A DNA stretch of 33,546 nucleotides from Zelonia costaricensis (lineage: Eukaryota; Euglenozoa; Kinetoplastea; Trypanosomatida; Trypanosomatidae). Location of the stretch: contig JASAOO010003265.1 in NCBI GenBank assembly GCA_030849075.1, positions 1-33,546 of the forward strand, given 5' to 3'. This document shows, piece by piece, positions 29,701-33,546 of this stretch. Within the stretch, counting starts at the first letter, position 1; every line of letters begins with the position of its first letter. Made by a program: the position numbers and the translations under genes. The notes under the pieces are model-generated. The model did not search any database, was not told the DNA's origin, and was given only the letters and a program-made list of their open reading frames with translations.

Positions 29701-29834
29701 TTCAACACACACGTGCGCGCCGTTGCGCGTCACATCTCACCCTGAAGGTGGTGCTTGGGTGGGGGGGGGGGATAACAGGAGAGGTGGTGGGACAGGACAG
29801 TCTAGTAGGCCCCAAGGCCCTCACGTCACCCGCT

Positions 29835-30122
29835 TTACGCCGCCGGAGCAGCAGGCGCAGCGGCCTGCTTCGTCGCCGGCTTCTTCGAGGCCTTCTTCGC
29901 AGCGGCCTTCTTCGCCGGCTTCTTGGCAGCCTTCTTCGCCGCCGCCTTCTTGGGCGACGCCTTCTTCGCAGCGGCCTTCTTCGCCGCCTTCTTCGCCGCG
30001 GGCTTCTTCGAGGCGGCCTTCTTGGGCGCAGCAGCCTTCTTCGCGGCGGCCTTGTGGGCGGGGTGCTTCGCGCCGGCCTTCTTCGCGGCGGCCTTCTTGA
30101 TCGCAGCAGCGGGGGCGGCCAT
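29835..30122 (-). CDS. Histone H1 copy A, lysine/alanine-rich (95 aa)
   Basis: Start ATG 30122, stop TAA 29835-29837. The protein is almost only Lys, Ala and Pro: MAAPAAAIKKAAAKK at the start, then repeated KKAAAKKA, KKAASKKPA and KKASPKKAA units. There is no winged-helix domain, as usual for trypanosomatid H1, which corresponds only to the C-terminal domain of animal H1. SPKK and SKKP motifs suit minor-groove DNA binding and Ser phosphorylation. It would bind linker DNA and compact chromatin. The last 12 residues (KQAAAPAAPAA) lack lysine after one K, unlike copy B, so its tail is much less basic. It is the second of two copies in the direction of transcription, and its 5' 360 bp is near-identical to copy B. 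The family resembles Leishmania SW3-type nuclear proteins. Confidence 0.9.
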   Translation of the reverse strand: MAAPAAAIKKAAAKKAGAKHPAHKAAAKKAAAPKKAASKKPAAKKAAKKAAAKKASPKKAAAKKAAKKPAKKAAAKKASKKPATKQAAAPAAPAA

Positions 30123-30220
30123 GATGGAGATGGGAAGGTGGGAGAGGAAAGGAAGGTGGGGAGGGAGGGAGGGCGAAGGTGAGGAGACGGAGGGCTGAGG
30201 TCGGGAGCGTGAAAAGGCGG
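29860..30220 (-). repeat. Direct repeat, H1 copy A unit (361 bp)
   Basis: Matches 32720-33080 at a constant offset of 2860 with, by my reading, only three differences (29867, 29886, 30031). It covers the acceptor region, 5'UTR and most of the coding sequence. Similarity stops abruptly at both ends. Confidence 0.92.
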
Positions 30221-30240
30221 GCAAGGAGAGTGCGAGAGAA
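30195..30240 (-). promoter_or_regulatory. Trans-splice acceptor of H1 copy A
   Basis: Sense strand CTCTCCTTGCCCGCC, TTTTCACGCTCCCGACCTC, then AG at 30196-30195, giving a 72-nt 5'UTR that is itself very pyrimidine-rich (CCCTCCCTCCCTCCCC, CTTTCCTCTCCC). The acceptor lies within the block repeated at copy B; the upstream pyrimidine tract is partly unique to this copy. Confidence 0.6.
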
Positions 30241-32395
30241 GGGATGGCGGGGAGCTGCGCCGAGGCCGAAGGTGAAGCAGCAGTGGTGCGTTGTGCGGTG
30301 GGGGCGTGGAGAGAGACGGAAGGGGGCGTCAGTGGGAACGCCGTGTCGTGCGGTTGTCGTTGTGGATGCAGTGCGTCAAATGCGTTCAACGACAAAACGC
30401 GGATGGGATGCGCACACGCAGGAAGGCGCAGTTGACGTGGGCCACGTGCAAACCCACGCGCACATGAGAAGGTGGTCGGTGTGCGCGAAAGTGAACACAA
30501 CAGGAAGGCCGGCGTGAGCAGGAGGAAAGGGGGGAGAGAGAGTAAAGGGTTGTGGCATTACCTCATTGCAGCCTGCGTGCTGTGATCAGCACCGCAAGCG
30601 CGGCTGTCTGCAGTGAGGCTCAAAAACAGAAGGAAAACCGAACAAGCATCATAAAGCAAGGTAGGTCATGGCGCGCGTTTCCGTACAACGCGCAGAAGCA
30701 CGAGAGGCGGAGGCACATTACGGAGGCGGGGCACCGTTCAGCGGCGGTGGTGCTCCACTTGCAGAACAGAGGAGAGACCCGACAAAGGCAAGCGTGCCGA
30801 TCGTTGTACGGTATGGCGCAGAGCGCGAACCGCCAGAGAAGCCCAGCGTCGGCCACGGAGAAGCGATGCAGCCTGCTCGCCGACATCCCCTCACAACCCA
30901 TCCTGAACTGTGCGTCCCCGCAGTTCCTTTAACTGGTGTGCACAAGCGTCACGTGCTGCTGCTGACTTCTCGTGTTTCGTTGCTCTTTTTTTTTCTCGTT
31001 TCCTCGCCGCGTCTCCGTCGCAGACGTGGCGAGGAAGGTGGGCGAGGGCGGTTGAGGAGAGGAAAGAGAAGGGCACGCGTCCTGGGGTCGGAGTCGGAGA
31101 AGCCGAGGAGGGGCTAACGGGGGAGGGGGGGCGGGGGGCGGGGAGACAAGGCGGACCACGGCAACACCCAATCCTCCCACTGATACAAACAAAAAAAAAA
31201 AAACGATGCGGATTGAGGAGAGGGGGAGAGGAGGGAGGCAGGCAGGCCGTGATTGTATGACAAGAAAACGGCCCTGTACCACCGACGCCGGCAACTGGAA
31301 CGCTGTGTCGCCCGACGCACATCGCATTTGCCCCCCACCCTCTGCCAGCACTTGTGCGTGACGGCGAGAGCGCTGGGAGGGACAACGGCGCCCCTTCCCT
31401 TTCCGCACCTTCTTTTCCTCCCTCGGACCTCCATCGCGCCACCGTCCTCATCATCACACGCCGTCCTCCTCCCCGCCCCCTTCCTCTCCCCTCCTCCTCC
31501 TTCCCCGCAATTGCCCACTGCAGCGCACTGGCGGCGTGTGTATGAGGTGGTCTCTTCCGTTGAGAGCGACACGAGGAGAACGAGTGGGGGACGTGCCGCC
31601 GCAGCGATGCAGCTGAAGGCTTGCGCCGCAGCGTAAGCCCCCTGGGCAGACCGAAGAGCTGCACAGCAGCTGCACGCGATGGGGAAAGGCAGAGGAGGGG
31701 GAGGGGGTGAGGCTGCAATGAGCAAAAAAGAGAGGGAGGCACAGACGGAAGAAAATGGCAATGGTACATGATCTGACGCACCGCTGCGCTGTGGCGTTCG
31801 CTCCGTGGGCTCCTTCTCAGACCTCATCCGCCTTCGCTCTCGCCGCGCCATCTCTACAAAGCACGCCTCTGCTGCGCAACCCGCCCGCCCCCCTCCCCCA
31901 CTTCGGCGAATACAAGTGCACCCTGGAGGCGGGCAGGCAGGCAAGCAGGAAGGACAGCGCCAGGTCGAGGTCACGGAGAAGACGGAGCGAGGACACGGGG
32001 AGGGAAGACGAACACAACGAAGGCGCGCGGGAGAACACCACAAGGCGCAGGGGTGTCAAACAAGTAGGGAGAAACGAAAAAGCTCTATGGGTTTGGAGAA
32101 ACGTAGAACAACAACAAAGAAAAAAAAAAACAAGAGCGTGGCGAAGCACGCGCACACGCGCACGCAAACAAAAAGGGGTGGGAGAAAGTGAGGCAAAGGC
32201 CAAGGCCAAAAGCGATCGGCGTACAAACTGGGAACAGACCACCATGGCAGCGCATTCAGTGAGGTACAAGTTGCATCGCGAAGGTGGAAGACAACGGGGA
32301 ACGCGAACGAAGGGAAGCGGCGCGGTGAGGAGGGGGGGACAGTCAGAAGAGAGAACGGCGTGCACGAGGGTGGAACACAAACTGCCGCTCGCCGG

Positions 32396-32411
32396 CACAC
32401 ACACACACACA
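32396..32411. repeat. CA/TG microsatellite
   Basis: (CA)8 on plus in the 3' flank of H1 copy B. Confidence 0.85.
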
Positions 32412-32709
32412 CTGCGGGCATCGAAAGGTGCATGTGCAGACAGAGCTGGCTTTGAGAGACACACGTCTTGTGAGGGGCGGGTGAAAGCAGGTGAGGAGCA
32501 GCCGTTCAGCTGCGCGTCCCTTCTCGCCGATCATCGCGCGGCGAGGAAGCAGAAATGGCGACACCGTCTACTAGCGCTTCGAGAAGCGTGGCTGTCTCAG
32601 TCCCAACAAGGTGAACCGGCGTGCGCGCGAGAGTGTGCGTGTGTGTGTGCTCGTGTACCTGTGCCCGTGTGTGTATGTGTGTGCACATGGCTTGTCACTG
32701 TGTGACCTC

Positions 32710-32982
32710 TCACTTCTTGGCGGCCTTCTTCGTCGCCGGCTTCTTTGAGGCCTTCTTCGCAGCGGCCTTCTTCGCCGGCTTCTTGGCAGCCTTCTTCGCC
32801 GCCGCCTTCTTGGGCGACGCCTTCTTCGCAGCGGCCTTCTTCGCCGCCTTCTTCGCCGCGGGCTTCTTCGAGGCGGCCTTCTTGGGCGCACCAGCCTTCT
32901 TCGCGGCGGCCTTGTGGGCGGGGTGCTTCGCGCCGGCCTTCTTCGCGGCGGCCTTCTTGATCGCAGCAGCGGGGGCGGCCAT
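32710..32982 (-). CDS. Histone H1 copy B, lysine/alanine-rich (90 aa)
   Basis: Start ATG 32982, stop TGA 32710-32712. Residues 1 to about 84 match copy A except for one Ala-to-Gly change (KKAGAPKK in place of KKAAAPKK). The tail then differs: it ends PATKKAAKK, fully basic, where copy A has an Ala/Pro tail. As in copy A there is no globular domain, only Lys/Ala/Pro/Ser repeats with SPKK-type motifs. It should bind linker DNA in the nucleus. It is the more upstream copy in transcription. Its 3' flank is GT-rich and unrelated to that of copy A, so the two mRNAs could be regulated differently. A third copy may lie beyond the window edge. Confidence 0.9.
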   Translation of the reverse strand: MAAPAAAIKKAAAKKAGAKHPAHKAAAKKAGAPKKAASKKPAAKKAAKKAAAKKASPKKAAAKKAAKKPAKKAAAKKASKKPATKKAAKK

Positions 32983-33080
32983 GATGGAGATGGGAAGGTG
33001 GGAGAGGAAAGGAAGGTGGGGAGGGAGGGAGGGCGAAGGTGAGGAGACGGAGGGCTGAGGTCGGGAGCGTGAAAAGGCGG
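32720..33080 (-). repeat. Direct repeat, H1 copy B unit (361 bp)
   Basis: Partner of 29860-30220. One difference changes Ala to Gly, one is silent (Ser), and one lies at the divergence point of the tail (Gln or Lys codon). Confidence 0.92.
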
Positions 33081-33546
33081 AGAGCGAGAGCGAGAGTGTG
33101 AGAGAGAGAGGGGATCTGTTTGCGAGGTAGGGTTGCAGTTCAGTGAAGGAGAAACGCGTGCGAGGTGTGGATGAGGGCACGTGGAGAAACGGCCAGCAAC
33201 CGAAGGGGAGGAGAAAAAAAAAAGAAGTAGGAGGTCGGCGAAATGAAGAGCAGAGAGCGGCAGGGGATAGAGAGAGAGAGAGTCCATCGCGAGGTTAGCG
33301 AGGAGGGTGTTTGAAGCGAGCATTGCAGAGCACGTGAGGCGAGGAGTGGCGCATGCTTCGCCCCCCCCCCCCACCCCCACGCACGCACAACGGGGGGGGC
33401 GGAAGGGGGGGGAACGCAGGGCTGCACGCAGCAAGAGCTTCGGGTGTAGCGCAGTGAGCGCTGTCCGACACGTGGCGGACAAGGGCACACGCCACACGAG
33501 CGAAAGCACTGCAACAGGCCGACACCACCGCAGTGCACCCCCCCCC
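32983..33546. other. 5' flank of H1 copy B
   Basis: Contains the 5'UTR and acceptor of copy B, then purine-rich sequence. It includes C12 on plus at 33361-33372, the only long C run on this strand apart from the window end (C run from 33538). No gene is supported. Confidence 0.6.
33055..33110 (-). promoter_or_regulatory. Trans-splice acceptor of H1 copy B
   Basis: Sense strand CTCTCTCTCACACTCTCGC and CTCTCCGCCTTTTCACGC lead to AG at 33056-33055. The last 25 bases are identical to the copy A acceptor; the longer CT-repeat tract upstream is specific to copy B. The 5'UTR is 72 nt. Confidence 0.6.

Larger units (their letters stand above)
24532..29834. other. 5.3-kb gene-poor spacer between histone H1 copy A and eIF4E
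   Basis: The largest gap in the window, with no frame I would call a gene. Frames of 150-280 codons on the minus strand are Cys/Val/Ser/Pro/Leu low complexity, made of CA/GT and CT repeats. It includes (CA)10 at 26070-26089 running into AG repeats, G12 at 26448-26459, (CA)10 at 26759-26778, (GT)8 at 28352-28367, and T/C-rich plus-strand sequence ending CAG at 25387-25432. Blocks of balanced composition lie at 25740-25880, 28040-28550 and 29080-29720. A 6-bp stem with 5-base loop (CCGTCT TGCAC AGACGG) is at 28490-28506. It may be a very long 3'UTR for H1, or hide a non-coding RNA or a lost gene. Confidence 0.7.
30123..32709. other. Spacer between the two histone H1 genes
   Basis: About 2.6 kb with no supported gene: the 3'UTR of copy B and the acceptor and 5'UTR of copy A. 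Balanced-composition blocks lie at about 30560-30960 and 31250-31640. A plus-strand pyrimidine tract with CAG lies at about 30985-31023. A13 lies at 31191-31203. CA/GT runs include 32396-32411 and GT-rich sequence at 32636-32694, directly downstream of the copy B stop. It shows no likeness to the 3' flank of copy A. Confidence 0.7.

Noticed and set aside
31755..32705. 316-codon plus-strand frame
   Set aside because: Lys/Arg/Glu/Thr low complexity from purine-rich spacer, on the opposite strand from every supported gene.
1..33546. tRNA, 5S rRNA, spliced-leader RNA or box C/D snoRNA genes
   Set aside because: I looked for GGTTCRANNCC-type T-loops on both strands and for paired RTGATGA and CTGA boxes, and found no convincing set. 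The TGATGA-like matches near 22582-22620 are part of an imperfect triplet repeat.

Overview
This window reads as nuclear DNA of a trypanosomatid flagellate of the Leishmania/Crithidia type (Leishmaniinae). The signs are high GC, intron-free genes all on one strand, and long intergenic spacers rich in homopurine/homopyrimidine runs and CA/GT microsatellites. Polypyrimidine-AG trans-splice acceptors lie about 50-75 nt upstream of most start codons, and the gene content (lysine/alanine-only histone H1, an IF4E-1-like eIF4E, an axonemal dynein chain) is typical. From memory, unverified, H1 and IF4E-1 both lie on chromosome 27 in L. major.

All seven protein genes are on the minus strand, so the window is part of one directional (polycistronic) gene cluster transcribed from high to low coordinates. 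In order of transcription: histone H1 copy B (32982-32710), histone H1 copy A (30122-29835), eIF4E (24531-23893), a WD-repeat dynein intermediate chain (21241-18734), an ALIX/BRO1-domain protein (16842-14017), a 958-residue hypothetical protein (10191-7315), and a 1628-residue ankyrin-repeat protein (5672-786). Genes fill about 43% of the window. The spacers are 1.6 to 5.3 kb, the longest being between H1 copy A and eIF4E. I found no tRNA, rRNA, SL RNA, intact transposon or CRISPR array.

The genes do not form a functional operon. They cover chromatin, cap binding, flagellar motility and endosomal sorting, plus two unknowns, as expected where expression is set by mRNA processing and UTRs. The clearest unusual features are a 361-bp near-identical direct repeat carrying both H1 genes with their 5'UTRs and acceptors but different C-terminal tails; an eIF4E with Phe at the usual eIF4G-contact Trp and a Ser/Asn insertion; an ALIX homologue with a PPxY motif in a Gln/Pro tail; perfect GC-rich hairpins in two spacers; and polypyrimidine-AG signals on the antisense strand of several spacers. 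I did not find a convincing new multi-gene system.
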